64,000 nt of DNA from Bacteroidales bacterium (lineage in GTDB: Bacteria; Bacteroidota; Bacteroidia; Bacteroidales; VadinHA17), in NCBI GenBank assembly GCA_020201035.1, contig JAIVHO010000034.1:1-64000 (forward strand). Direction: 5' to 3'. Numbering within the stretch: position 1 is the first letter of the stretch; each line of letters begins with the position of its first letter. The translations under genes were made by a program, and so were the position numbers. Positions 9,524 through 18,685 of this stretch are shown here, one piece after another. The notes beneath the pieces were generated by a model. It was not told the origin of the DNA. It ran no database searches and saw only the letters and a list, made by a program, of their open reading frames with translations.

Positions 9524-10092
9524 GCAAAATTTACCTCAGAAAAAAAATTTTAAACTTTGCAGTTCTGCTTGCCGGAACTGCATTGTTTTTCTCGTGCCGT
9601 GAAAAGATCGAGTTTGTTGATACAACAATACGCGATGACCTTCCGGTACAGGAGGTGTATGACTTCGTAACAACTTACTCTGACTCAGCAGTGCTGAAGC
9701 TCAGAATGGAGGCTCCTGTAATGAAGTACTACGGCAGAATGGAAAAACCCTATTCCGAGTTTGAAAAGGGAATTGATGTTTCCTTCTATGAAGAGACAAT
9801 GCCTGATGGTGGGCCCGGTGCCAGGATAACCGCAAAATATGCACGCTATTACGAGGCTGACAGATTATGGGAGGTACGTGACAGCGTGGTGGCAGTCAAC
9901 AGCACGGGAGATATTCTGGAGACAGAACTGCTCTACTGGGATGAGGAGAAAGAGCTTATCTATACTGACAAATTTGTAAAGATAACAGAGGCTGATCAGA
10001 TTATCATGGGTACGGGACTGGAGTCTGATACCCGTATGAACAGATGGACAATCAAAAATATAAGCGGAGAAATCTCACTCAACGATGAATAA
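9520..10092 (+). CDS. lptC: LptC-like LPS-export lipoprotein
   Basis: A 190-aa protein with a lipoprotein signal ending LFFSC (Cys26) and a beta-rich body in the pattern of LptC/OstA-like domains (alternating strands such as ISVSFYEE-like, ARITAKYARYYEADRLWEVRDSVVA, and a late TDKFVKI strand). LptC carries lipopolysaccharide from the inner-membrane LptBFG complex to LptA. The start is TTG at 9520, overlapping the upstream TGA stop; no in-frame ATG is available before the lipoprotein signal, which supports TTG. The next ORF begins 8 bp before its stop. The family call is by fold pattern and position, so it is strong but not certain. Confidence 0.8.
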   Translation: MSKIYLRKKILNFAVLLAGTALFFSCREKIEFVDTTIRDDLPVQEVYDFVTTYSDSAVLKLRMEAPVMKYYGRMEKPYSEFEKGIDVSFYEETMPDGGPGARITAKYARYYEADRLWEVRDSVVAVNSTGDILETELLYWDEEKELIYTDKFVKITEADQIIMGTGLESDTRMNRWTIKNISGEISLNDE

Positions 10093-10267
10093 AAAAGTAC
10101 TTCTGGTTTTACAGATTGCCTGGATAGTTATCGGGATTCTCTGTATCTGGGCGGCATTTCATAGCAGTACCAGGGGGTCAGGAGACCGAACCACAATTTT
10201 TGCCCTTATGGGACTGGCCTGTTTTGTTATGGCATGGTTCAGGTTCAATCAGCGAAAAAAGGAGTAA
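10085..10267 (+). CDS. small two-TM membrane protein
   Basis: A 60-aa protein with two hydrophobic segments (about residues 5-24 and 37-52) and a basic C terminus. It overlaps the lptC stop by 8 bp and is followed after 9 bp by the CNNM gene, so it is very probably translated as part of the cluster. No known domain is recognised; possible assembly or interaction partner of its neighbours is speculation. Confidence 0.75.
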   Translation: MNKKVLLVLQIAWIVIGILCIWAAFHSSTRGSGDRTTIFALMGLACFVMAWFRFNQRKKE

Positions 10268-10276
10268 CTTTGAGTT

Positions 10277-11554
10277 ATGAGCATCTGGCCGGTTATAATA
10301 GCTACCATTCTTCTCTCTGCCTTCTTTTCAGGAATGGAGTTATCCTTTGTTTCCTCCAACAGGATTAGAATTGAGATAGGCAGAAAGCAAAACAGTTTTA
10401 CATCACGTGCCATAACAAGATTTATGGCCAATCCCGGTCAGTTTATTGTCACAATGCTGATTGGCAATAATATTGCCCTTGTAATATACGGCCTGCTGAC
10501 AGCACAACTCATGGAACCCTGGCTGACAGAATTTATTGGTTCAGAACCTCTCCTTATGCTGTCACAGATTGTAATATCAACACTTGTCATTGTGGTGCTG
10601 GCTGAATTTATTCCAAAAGGGCTGTTCGTTATGTCTCCCAATCTCTGGCTAAAAAATCTCAGCCTGCCGGCATCTTTTTTTTATTTCATCTTCTATCCCG
10701 TTTCGATAATCATTGTGGGTTTCTCAAACCTGTTTCTCAGAATCTTTTTTGGGATAAAAATCCGAAACCTGGACAGCGGAGAGATCTTTTCACGACTCGA
10801 TCTTGACAATCTTATTAATGAATCAAGAGATTCAGAATCGGCAGACAGACTGGAAGACCATGATATAAAAATATTTCAGAAGGCACTTGATCTCTCAAAC
10901 GTTAAACTCAGGGCCTGCATGATTCCCAGAACCGAGATTATTGCCCTGCCGGTGAGCAGTTCGGTTGAAGATCTGCGTCAGGCTTTCATTGAAACAGGAC
11001 ACTCCAATATCCTGATTTATGAAGAATCCATTGATAACATCATTGGCTATTTCAGGCTACGCGATCTCTTCTCCTCTCCACCGGATATAAAGTCAGTAAT
11101 AAGAAAGCTGCCTATTGTTCCGGAGAGTATGGCTGCAAATAAACTACTCAGGATATTTGTTGAGGAGAATAAGAAGATAGCACTTGTTGTAGATGAATTT
11201 GGCGGAACATCGGGTCTTGTAACCATTGAGGATATACTTGAGGAGATAGTTGGTGACATTGAGGATGAACACGATTCAAACGGACTTACAGAAAGAAAAA
11301 TCGGAGATGGAGAGTGGTTATTCTCCGGCCGGCTTGACATCGACTATATTAATGAGGTTTACGGGATCTCGCTTCCTGAGACTGAAGAGTATGAAACCCT
11401 GGCCGGACTTCTTCTCCACCACTTCGAAAGCATTCCCAAGATTAACCAGGTGACTGAAATAGGACAGTATACCATCAGGGTACTGAAGGTATCGGGCACC
11501 CGGATTGAGCTGGTAAATATTAAAAGGAGAGACAATCCTCACAGAACAGCGTAG
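10277..11554 (+). CDS. CNNM/CorC (HlyC) family membrane protein
   Basis: A 425-aa protein with the DUF21/CNNM transmembrane domain (about residues 1-170; motif FFSGMELSFVSSNRIRIE near the start), two CBS domains (about 195-320; segments ARACMIPRTEI-like and LVTIEDILEEIVGDIEDE), and the C-terminal CorC/HlyC transporter-associated domain (ERKIGDGEWLFSGRLDIDYINE onward, about 335-415). Relatives act in Mg2+/divalent-cation homeostasis; in gliding Bacteroidota a member is called GldE. Which applies here cannot be decided. It ends the plus-strand cluster before a strong palindromic terminator. Confidence 0.9.
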   Translation: MSIWPVIIATILLSAFFSGMELSFVSSNRIRIEIGRKQNSFTSRAITRFMANPGQFIVTMLIGNNIALVIYGLLTAQLMEPWLTEFIGSEPLLMLSQIVISTLVIVVLAEFIPKGLFVMSPNLWLKNLSLPASFFYFIFYPVSIIIVGFSNLFLRIFFGIKIRNLDSGEIFSRLDLDNLINESRDSESADRLEDHDIKIFQKALDLSNVKLRACMIPRTEIIALPVSSSVEDLRQAFIETGHSNILIYEESIDNIIGYFRLRDLFSSPPDIKSVIRKLPIVPESMAANKLLRIFVEENKKIALVVDEFGGTSGLVTIEDILEEIVGDIEDEHDSNGLTERKIGDGEWLFSGRLDIDYINEVYGISLPETEEYETLAGLLLHHFESIPKINQVTEIGQYTIRVLKVSGTRIELVNIKRRDNPHRTA

Positions 11555-11576
11555 CCAGCTGCCCAATAAACCAAAA

Positions 11577-11599
11577 CATGCCGGACTCTGTCCGGCATG
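11577..11599. terminator. palindromic terminator between convergent genes
   Basis: CATGCCGGAC (11577-11586) and GTCCGGCATG (11590-11599) are perfect 10-bp arms around a TCT loop, placed between the ends of the CNNM gene (+) and the M20 dipeptidase gene (-). It lacks a long T-run but can serve both directions. Confidence 0.6.
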
Positions 11600-11614
11600 C
11601 AATATTCTGAGAAG

Positions 11615-11631
11615 GGAACCTGTTGGGTTCC
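11615..11631 (-). terminator. second hairpin at the dipeptidase 3' end
   Basis: GGAACC (11615-11620) and GGTTCC (11626-11631) pair around a 5-nt loop just 3 bp from the stop codon of the minus-strand dipeptidase gene. Probably part of its transcription end, with the larger palindrome just beyond. Confidence 0.45.
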
Positions 11632-11634
11632 TAT

Positions 11635-13005
11635 TTACTTCTTCATCTCCGCATAGTATCGGTAAAAGAGCGGTATTGTCTCTATTCCCTTGTAGAAGTT
11701 ATAGAGCGGATAGCTCTCATTGGGTGAATGGATAGCATCGGAATCGAGACCGAATCCCAGAAGGATGGATTTAGTACCCAGTATCTTTTCAAAGGTTGAG
11801 ATAATTGGAATGCTTCCGCCGCTGCGTACTGGTATAGGTTTTTTTCCGAATGCGGTCTCCATTGCACGGGCTGCAGCAAGGTACTCAGTGGTGTCGATCG
11901 GACTAACATATGCCTGTCCGCCGTGCAGGTATTTTACCGTAACCCTTACTCCTGCAGGGGCAATTGATTTAAAATGTTTCTCAAAGAGTTTTGCAATCTT
12001 TTCATTATCCTGATCAGGAACCAGACGCATTGAGATCTTGGCATATGCCTTCCCCGGCAGAATAGTCTTTGCCCCTTCACCAGTGTATCCTCCCCAGATG
12101 CCGTTAACATCGAGAGAAGGCCGTATTCCGAGTCTTTCATGTGTTGTGTATCCTGCCTCTCCCATTACTGCATCAATATCGATGGATGCTTTAAAATCCT
12201 CCTCGTTATAGGGTCTCTTTGCCATCTCCCTTCTCTCTTCAGGGGAAGCTTCAATAACATCATCATAGAATCCGGGGATGGCAATATGATTATCCTCATC
12301 AGTCAGAGAGGCGATCATCTTTGTCAGGATATTACAGGGATTGGCCACGGCGCCTCCGTAAAGACCCGAATGGAGATCCCTGTTGGGGCCAGTCACCTCC
12401 ACCTCCATGTAGGAGAGGCCACGAAGACCGGCTGTAATACTAGGTATATCACTGGCAATCATTGTTGTATCTGATACCAGGATAACATCGGCCCCGAGCA
12501 TATTCTTATGGTCACTGCAGAATTTCCCAAGGTTAACGGATCCTATCTCCTCCTCTCCTTCAACCATAAACTTAACGTTGCAGGTGAGGGTGCCTGTGCG
12601 CATCATCATCTCGAAAGCCTTTACATGCATAAATAGCTGTCCCTTGTCGTCATCAGCACCCCGGGCATATATCTTACCGTCTCTCACCACAGGCTCAAAG
12701 GGGTTGCTCTCCCAAAGGTCAAAAGGCTCAGCAGGCTGCACATCATAATGACCATATACCAGCACTGTAGGGAGTGCCGGATCAATCATTTTTTCTCCGT
12801 AAAGTATGGGATGGCCATCGGTAGGGTAAACTTCGGCCTTATCGGCTCCTGCCTGCAGAAGGCTCTGCTTCAGATGCTCAGCCATCTTTACCATATCACC
12901 CCTGTTTTCCTCCTTGGCGCTTACCGATGGTATACGAATTAAATCAAACAGCTCTTCCAGGAACCTGTCCCTGTTTTCATCAATATATTTCCTTATCTCT
13001 TCCAT
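11635..13005 (-). CDS. M20 family dipeptidase
   Basis: A 456-aa zinc-dependent peptidase of the M20 family (dipeptidase/CNDP-like branch). Metal and catalytic motifs are present: VYGHYDVQP (His ligand, Asp), ARGADDDKGQ (bridging Asp region), VEGEEEIGS (catalytic Glu and ligand Glu) and SDTTM (ligand Asp), with a lid/dimerisation domain in the middle (around HSGLYGGAVANP) and a late His (SDAIHSPNE). Length matches the family. No signal peptide, so cytoplasmic. It follows gpmI and DUF3109 on the same strand, but the genes share no clear pathway. Confidence 0.9.
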   Translation of the reverse strand: MEEIRKYIDENRDRFLEELFDLIRIPSVSAKEENRGDMVKMAEHLKQSLLQAGADKAEVYPTDGHPILYGEKMIDPALPTVLVYGHYDVQPAEPFDLWESNPFEPVVRDGKIYARGADDDKGQLFMHVKAFEMMMRTGTLTCNVKFMVEGEEEIGSVNLGKFCSDHKNMLGADVILVSDTTMIASDIPSITAGLRGLSYMEVEVTGPNRDLHSGLYGGAVANPCNILTKMIASLTDEDNHIAIPGFYDDVIEASPEERREMAKRPYNEEDFKASIDIDAVMGEAGYTTHERLGIRPSLDVNGIWGGYTGEGAKTILPGKAYAKISMRLVPDQDNEKIAKLFEKHFKSIAPAGVRVTVKYLHGGQAYVSPIDTTEYLAAARAMETAFGKKPIPVRSGGSIPIISTFEKILGTKSILLGFGLDSDAIHSPNESYPLYNFYKGIETIPLFYRYYAEMKK

Positions 13006-13056
13006 TTATATGTGTTTAAGTTAACCAATCCTATAAAGATATAAAAAGCGTTCCTC

Positions 13057-13650
13057 TTATTCAAGGGTATGCGCTCTCTTCCTCCTTTTTTCAATCTCCT
13101 TTGCGGCGATTGTAAGCTCACGATACCATTCGGTTCCAAAGACCCTCTTAAGAGGCTCTTCCAGGAACCGGTATACAGGCAGATCCTCTGAAACACCCTT
13201 CTCTATGGCAGCCTTACATATCTTCCACTCCTCATAGTTAACGGCATCAAACTCCCGGTATCTCTTAACGCGTACGGGAAAGAGGTGACACGATTCCGGT
13301 TTCCTGAATTTTATATCACCATTATGCCAGGCACGTTCAATAGCACACATATAGATATCATCTTCAATAATAGCATATGCACACTCTGCTGACCCAACCA
13401 TTGGAGTCACCAGGTCACCATCGCTGTCGGTCATACTTGTACCGGTGCGCTCAACTGCAACGATACCCTCGGGCCTCATATATTTTTTTACCACGGGCCA
13501 TATCTCCTCCAGTATACTGCCCTCCTCTTCAGTGAGGGGAGCTCCTGAATCACCGTAATAACAGCACAATCCCCTGCATTTCTTAGTATCACATATAAAC
13601 CTCTTCTCAAAAAGATCCATACTAATTACCGTTCTCCCTATTGAAAGCAT
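13057..13650 (-). CDS. DUF3109 family cysteine-rich protein
   Basis: A 197-aa protein of the DUF3109 family, conserved in Bacteroidota, function unknown. Conserved cysteines appear as CDTKKCRGLCC near residue 20, CAYAIIEDDIYMC around residue 107, ESCHLFPVR and KICKAA, a pattern suited to binding an Fe-S cluster or a metal ion. An alternative start (Met11) exists: the extra first ten residues are not conserved-looking. It lies 9 bp from the gpmI stop codon, so it is probably cotranscribed with gpmI. Confidence 0.8.
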   Translation of the reverse strand: MLSIGRTVISMDLFEKRFICDTKKCRGLCCYYGDSGAPLTEEEGSILEEIWPVVKKYMRPEGIVAVERTGTSMTDSDGDLVTPMVGSAECAYAIIEDDIYMCAIERAWHNGDIKFRKPESCHLFPVRVKRYREFDAVNYEEWKICKAAIEKGVSEDLPVYRFLEEPLKRVFGTEWYRELTIAAKEIEKRRKRAHTLE

Positions 13651-13659
13651 ATTATACGT

Positions 13660-15180
13660 TTAAACCAGCGCTATGCCGGTCATCTCCGGCGGCTGCTGAA
13701 TGTCCATTATTTTAAGAATAGTAGGTGCCACATCGGCCAGTATCCCCTCCTTTATCTCCCGGTAGCGGTCAGTTACCAGTATTGCAGGCACCGGATTGAG
13801 TGAATGTGCGGTATTGGGCGATCCGTCTCCGTTTACAGCGTTATCTGCATTACCATGGTCGGCAATGATAAGTATGTCATAACCTGCAGCCACAGCTGCA
13901 TCCACTACTTCTCCGGCACAGCTGTCTACTGTCTCCACAGCCTTTACAATTGCCTCGTAGACCCCTGTATGCCCTACCATATCACCATTAGCGAAATTAA
14001 GACAGATAAAATCAGGCCCCTTTTCTCTTATCTCTGATATAACAGCATCCCTAACAGCAGGAGCGCTCATCTCAGGCATCAGGTCATATGTTGCAACCTT
14101 TGGCGACGGAATCATCACCCGGTTCTCATTTTCAAATACCTCTTCCCTTCCACCTGAAAAGAAAAATGTTACATGTGCATATTTTTCTGTCTCGGCAATC
14201 CTGAGCTGGCTTCTGCCTGAGGCAGCAATTATCTCACCTATTGTGTTTGTCACATTATCCTTCGGGAAAATGACATTTACATTCCTGAAAGTAGCATCAT
14301 ATGGTGTCATGGTGCAGTAATGCAAATTGAGGGCTGACATTCCGTAATCGGGCAGATCTTTCTGCGAGAGTGCAATGGTAAGCTCTCTGGCGCGGTCATT
14401 CCTGAAATTAAAAAAGATTACAACATCACCGTTTTTAATTTTACCTACCGGCATTCCCTTATCGTCAACCACCACCACCGGTTTAATAAACTCATCCGTT
14501 ACCCCTTCGAGATATGATTCATCTATTGCCTTAACAATATCTGTTGTATGTTTCCCCTTTCCTTCAACAAGCGCGTTGTATGCTGCCCTGACCCTGTCCC
14601 ACCTCTTATCGCGGTCCATGGCATAGTACCTTCCGGTAAAAGAGGCAATACGGCCATTTGATTTTTCAAGGTGGTTAAGGAGGTTCACCATATAACCCTT
14701 TCCGCTGTGAGGGTCGGTATCCCGTCCATCCCCGAATGCATGGATAAAAACATCCTTAATACCATATGCCATAGTCATATCACATAGTGCATAGAGGTGC
14801 CTGTCGAGTGAATGCACCCCTCCGTCAGAGAGCAGTCCCAGAAAATGGACGCCACTACCATTCTCCCTGGCATACAAAAAAGCCTCCTTCAGCACATTGT
14901 TGTTCTTTATATCCCCGGTCTTAATTGCCTTGTTAATTTTTACCAGATCCTGATATACAACCCTTCCTGCACCTATATTAAGGTGCCCCACCTCAGAGTT
15001 ACCCATCTGCCCTTCAGGCAACCCTACATCTTCCCCGGAGGCAAGCAGTCGTGAATGGGGATATTTTGCCGTCAGTTCATCGATTCGTGGTGTAGCGGCC
15101 CGACTTATAACATCAGCTTCTGATCCGTTTCCATAACCCCAACCATCCAGTATCATAAGTAAAGCCTTCCGTCTCTCCAT
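13660..15180 (-). CDS. gpmI: 2,3-bisphosphoglycerate-independent phosphoglycerate mutase
   Basis: Interconverts 3- and 2-phosphoglycerate in glycolysis using two Mn2+ ions. The 506-aa length is normal. The metal-binding start ILDGWGYG (Asp12) and the phosphorylated Ser62 in [14 protein letters not shown] are present, as are the phosphatase-half motifs [12 protein letters not shown] and IADHGNAD near the C terminus. The start is ATG with an AT-rich upstream region. Confidence 0.96.
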   Translation of the reverse strand: MERRKALLMILDGWGYGNGSEADVISRAATPRIDELTAKYPHSRLLASGEDVGLPEGQMGNSEVGHLNIGAGRVVYQDLVKINKAIKTGDIKNNNVLKEAFLYARENGSGVHFLGLLSDGGVHSLDRHLYALCDMTMAYGIKDVFIHAFGDGRDTDPHSGKGYMVNLLNHLEKSNGRIASFTGRYYAMDRDKRWDRVRAAYNALVEGKGKHTTDIVKAIDESYLEGVTDEFIKPVVVVDDKGMPVGKIKNGDVVIFFNFRNDRARELTIALSQKDLPDYGMSALNLHYCTMTPYDATFRNVNVIFPKDNVTNTIGEIIAASGRSQLRIAETEKYAHVTFFFSGGREEVFENENRVMIPSPKVATYDLMPEMSAPAVRDAVISEIREKGPDFICLNFANGDMVGHTGVYEAIVKAVETVDSCAGEVVDAAVAAGYDILIIADHGNADNAVNGDGSPNTAHSLNPVPAILVTDRYREIKEGILADVAPTILKIMDIQQPPEMTGIALV

Positions 15181-15390
15181 AATATATTATTTTTCAATAG
15201 TTTACAATTATCAAACACAATTCGCCTTCAAACTCTCTTTTAATTATAACAATCTCACCGCCGGTTTGTCTACAGTGAGACCGGGAAAATGCAAATTTAA
15301 CAAAATAGGCTGAACTTTCGGAATTCTGAGCATTCCCGGAAAGTATCCGTTGCCGGTTTTTCCGCCCTGATTCGGCGTTCCTGTTTCCTC
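15181..15390. other. intergenic region between gpmI and the nSTAND gene, left part
   Basis: About 210 bp with an AT-rich section next to the gpmI start and no convincing gene. No consensus -7 box for gpmI was found. The ORF readable on the minus strand (15297-15485) is mostly encoded by the tandem repeat to its right and is not considered a gene. Confidence 0.5.
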
Positions 15391-15550
15391 AGGTGCTTGT
15401 TTCCCGTGCTTGTACCAATCGCCTGTTCCCGGTGCTTGTTCCTCAGGTGCTTGTTCCCGGTACTTGTTCCCGTGCTTGTACCCATCGCCTGTTCCTCAGG
15501 TGCTTGTTCCCGGTACTTGTTCCCGTGCTTGTTCCCGTGCTTGTTCAGGG
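15391..15550. repeat. three tandem ~53-bp repeat units
   Basis: Units at 15391-15444, 15445-15497 and 15498-15550 each begin AGGTGCTTGTT and contain nested copies of a shorter motif CGTGCTTGTTCC / CGGTACTTGTTCC. Units 2 and 3 are nearly identical for their first 35 bp. The array lies immediately 3' of the nSTAND gene stop codon. It could be a variable-number repeat. Confidence 0.85.
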
Positions 15551-15563
15551 TTACTTTCCCCTG

Positions 15564-18500
15564 TTACTCGCCTTTAATCTCCCTTACCCGTATTCTCAGA
15601 TCACTCTGACTACATGTCTCCTCGTACCGGATATCCGGACCCACATATCTGTTCCATTCATCAGGTGTAAAGTTACGTGTGAGCACACCGCACAATCCCT
15701 CAGCGATATAGGCCGCCTGAGCCGGCATTTCGCGCAGGGGTGATTCTCCTGCTATACTTGCTGCGAAAAAGCTTCGCCCATCCTGCCCGTAAGCCATAGA
15801 TGATACAAGCCCGTTAAAATCATCTATTTCAACTGGCAGTTGGGAAGGATCGTTAAGATTCCACATCCTGATCAGTGAATCAGCACCGGCAGTGATCATC
15901 TGATCATATTCTCTGTTTACAATAAGAGAGGTAACGGGAGCACTGTGACAGATCATTCTGCCTGCAGAGGTAGCGCCGTTTACAAACATGAATTCAACAG
16001 ATCCGTTCTCCAGGCCAAGAGCGATAATATTATCGTCCCTGAAGCGTAATGTGGTGATATTTTCACCGGCGTCGAATTTTTCAACCTGTCGGCCGGTGTC
16101 ATTGCTCGCCCCAACTGAACAGAACCCGTTGCCGGCAGAGAATGCAAGTTTTTCTCCTGAAGGTGAAATATCCATTGATAATATTCCTTCCTTCTCCTCT
16201 GCAAGGACTGTATAGTCATGACTCTCTGCATCCCATCTGATTATTTTACCATTGGCATCTGAGGAATAGATATAACGGCTATCGGGGGACCATAGCACCT
16301 GACTTATCCTGCCAGTATGACCAGCAAACTCGGTAATAGCCCCACCGTCTGTTGGTATCAGCAAAACCACTGAGCGCTCTGTCCCGCAAGCAAGGGATCT
16401 GCCTGAGAAGTCTGAACTGATACATGTAATGATATCATCTGTGGCTGCAAGTCCGTTTACAATATTGTTGTTCCTGCTCCAGCTTACCACTCCACCTGTG
16501 ATAGAGGATGCGTAATATAACCGGCCGGCACCCGGCACAGCTAAAGAGGTAATACCATGATTCAGGGTATCAAATGAAGTAAATCCCCTTCCCGGATAGA
16601 TTTTTGCCACTTCATAAAGGGATGAGAATATATCGGGATCATTTATCTGTCCGTCATTTCTCTTATTAAACAGATATGCCTGATATGCAAGTAAAACCGA
16701 AACATCTCCCTGCCCTGTCATTAGTATTGATCTTACAGCCATTGACCTGGCAACCGAGATCATTCTTTTCGCAGCAATAATCCTGTTCTCCTCCAATGTC
16801 TCCAGCTCATTAAATATCGCCTTTCCGGCCATGTCAAGGGCTTTTTCAGTTTCGCTCTGTGCAATCTGCATCGCCGTCTCAAGTTTCAGGCTATTCAGTT
16901 CAGACTCTTCTGCAACCCTGCTCATCACTTCAAGCTGTGAGTTAACCTCTTCCACCATCTCTTCAGCATCACCTGCTGCTGAAAGAGCCTCCTGTTCGGC
17001 AACCACGGCATTAAAAGCCAGCTCTACCGCCACCCTGTTCTCCTTCTCAATCTTATTTCCCTTCCATACAGACCATGTCATGGCAGCAGCTGACGCAACA
17101 GCAAAAAATCCAAGTAATGAAGCAGCATATTTAATCTTTTTCATCCTCCTGCCCTGGATCCTCTCTCTTGACTGGTCGGCAACACTATACTCATTCTCAC
17201 TGCTCACCAGATATACAATAGCTCTTTCCCATGCAGGATCATAACGCCTTGCCCACTCCAGGGCAGGTGAATACTTCTCCCTCCACTCAATCATTCTCAA
17301 AAGATCCCCGCCTCTTAGCAGACCAGCTGCACCGGAATGAAACAGTTCTGACATGCGTGACAGATCAAGATATGTTCTTGCAGCATCCGCCTCCTCCTCA
17401 ATCCAGTCAGCCAGATGTTTCCATACTTCTGACAACCCGGGATATGTTATTCCCATAAGAGTATCATCTGCAAGCACAACCTGTTCACCGGGCCATATAA
17501 AAGAGCTGCTGCGGTCCCTGAAGGGCGAAAGGGCATTCTCCATCTCGCTGACAGAACATCCTGCAATGCCGCATATCACAGAGACCTTTTCAGGTCTGCT
17601 TAAATATTTGCCATCATACCCTTTCCCGGTAACACATTTGAAGAATATTTCACAAATTCTTTTACTGGAGCTGTCAAGGGATCCTAACAGTTCACCGGCA
17701 TGTATTGATAATGCCCCCGATAGTGTTCCGGCAGTCTCATAATGCTCGGTTGATATTATCCCCTCTCTGCCACTGATGGCCCGGAAGGCCCACATCCTGT
17801 TTAAAAGATGCTGCAGCACAGGCAGGGGGGCTCCTGATAATTTACACTCTTCAGCCAGAATGTTAACCAGCGTAATATCAACTTCAGTCCCTGAAACTAA
17901 GGCCGGACCGGTAATTGCTTCCTTTAGGGCCTCATCAGCAAGGGGAGCCACAAAATAGCTGTGTCTGTTAATTAGAGTTGTCAGGCCCTGAAATCTGGCA
18001 CACTCCCCCAGGTATTGAGACCCAATAACTATCATTACTGTTATATTGCCTTCCACCTTTTCAGCCTCTCCCGTAAGGAGTGATACAAGCCGGATGGCAG
18101 ACCCGGATATCTTCCCGTTTCTCTCTCTGACAGCATCACTGAATATCTCTTCAAACTGATCAGCAACTATTAGCAGTCGTTTCTCCTTATCTATACCTGC
18201 TGCTTCAGCCAGTTCTGACAAATTACAATCTCCGGAAATCATCTCTCTGATGATCTCCTTTTTCTGTTCTGGTGAACCGGTGTCATCAACAGCTGCAAGG
18301 GCATCAATCAGAGACTCAGTGGGGTCATCCCCGGGTTTAACTACTATTACCCTCCACTCCCTTTTGTTGACAAGGGTACCTGCTACACCACACACTGCAA
18401 GAGATGACTTGCCCGAGCCGGGTAATCCGGTAACCGCAATAAACCCATCTGAAAGGGTAAGGCTTAAGAGTATCTCCTTCTCTTCGGTTCGTCCGAAAAA

Positions 18501-18569
18501 AAGCTCTTCTTCATATAATGAATAAGCCCTTAGTCCCGGGTAGGGATTTGCCAGATTATCTGTTACCAT
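15564..18569 (-). CDS. nSTAND NTPase with TM segment and WD40 propeller
   Basis: A 1001-aa protein. The N terminus has the nSTAND1 hallmark NPYPGLRAY (residues 8-16) and FFGR (24-27), Walker A GLPGSGKSS (48-56) and Walker B LLIVADQFEE (132-141), followed by the helical winged-helix-like part of STAND proteins. A hydrophobic segment (about 480-498) is followed by a Glu/Ala-rich probable coiled coil (about 505-590), then a beta-propeller with WD40-like blades (for example FAGHTGRISQVLWSPDSRYIYS in pattern, and a late blade ending in IRMWNLNDP). STAND proteins are switch ATPases that oligomerise on ligand sensing; known roles include signalling and phage defence. It is the second gene after the NTT/HEAT membrane gene. 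Function here is unknown. Confidence 0.85.
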   Translation of the reverse strand: MVTDNLANPYPGLRAYSLYEEELFFGRTEEKEILLSLTLSDGFIAVTGLPGSGKSSLAVCGVAGTLVNKREWRVIVVKPGDDPTESLIDALAAVDDTGSPEQKKEIIREMISGDCNLSELAEAAGIDKEKRLLIVADQFEEIFSDAVRERNGKISGSAIRLVSLLTGEAEKVEGNITVMIVIGSQYLGECARFQGLTTLINRHSYFVAPLADEALKEAITGPALVSGTEVDITLVNILAEECKLSGAPLPVLQHLLNRMWAFRAISGREGIISTEHYETAGTLSGALSIHAGELLGSLDSSSKRICEIFFKCVTGKGYDGKYLSRPEKVSVICGIAGCSVSEMENALSPFRDRSSSFIWPGEQVVLADDTLMGITYPGLSEVWKHLADWIEEEADAARTYLDLSRMSELFHSGAAGLLRGGDLLRMIEWREKYSPALEWARRYDPAWERAIVYLVSSENEYSVADQSRERIQGRRMKKIKYAASLLGFFAVASAAAMTWSVWKGNKIEKENRVAVELAFNAVVAEQEALSAAGDAEEMVEEVNSQLEVMSRVAEESELNSLKLETAMQIAQSETEKALDMAGKAIFNELETLEENRIIAAKRMISVARSMAVRSILMTGQGDVSVLLAYQAYLFNKRNDGQINDPDIFSSLYEVAKIYPGRGFTSFDTLNHGITSLAVPGAGRLYYASSITGGVVSWSRNNNIVNGLAATDDIITCISSDFSGRSLACGTERSVVLLIPTDGGAITEFAGHTGRISQVLWSPDSRYIYSSDANGKIIRWDAESHDYTVLAEEKEGILSMDISPSGEKLAFSAGNGFCSVGASNDTGRQVEKFDAGENITTLRFRDDNIIALGLENGSVEFMFVNGATSAGRMICHSAPVTSLIVNREYDQMITAGADSLIRMWNLNDPSQLPVEIDDFNGLVSSMAYGQDGRSFFAASIAGESPLREMPAQAAYIAEGLCGVLTRNFTPDEWNRYVGPDIRYEETCSQSDLRIRVREIKGE

Positions 18570-18685
18570 CTGTTACTGGTTTTCCTGCCTGAATATTTAT
18601 CATATTCCTGACTATTTATCATCAGGATACCTTTCTTTTCCGTTAAGGTTCCTGCTCCTGAACTTCTTCGCAATAATTTTATCAT
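18563..18685 (-). CDS. possible 40-aa translationally coupled ORF
   Basis: Reading on the minus strand, an ATG at 18685-18683 overlaps the TGA of the upstream membrane-protein gene (ATGA) and the ORF ends with TAA at 18565-18563, overlapping the ATG of the nSTAND gene. It therefore fills exactly the 112-bp gap between the two large genes. A GGAGGAG Shine-Dalgarno-like run lies 4-5 nt before the ATG, unusual for this organism's genes. The 40 residues are basic and have no recognised domain. It may be a genuine small protein or only a coupling device; amino-acid conservation is not testable here. Confidence 0.4.
   Translation of the reverse strand: MIKLLRRSSGAGTLTEKKGILMINSQEYDKYSGRKTSNRW

Noticed and set aside
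15297-15485. Minus-strand ORF with a repetitive Thr/Gly/Lys peptide
   Set aside because: Its reading frame is mostly the tandem 53-bp repeat; no start signal or family.
15391-15550. CRISPR-like array
   Set aside because: Units are contiguous with internal sub-repeats and no unique spacers, and no cas gene is present.
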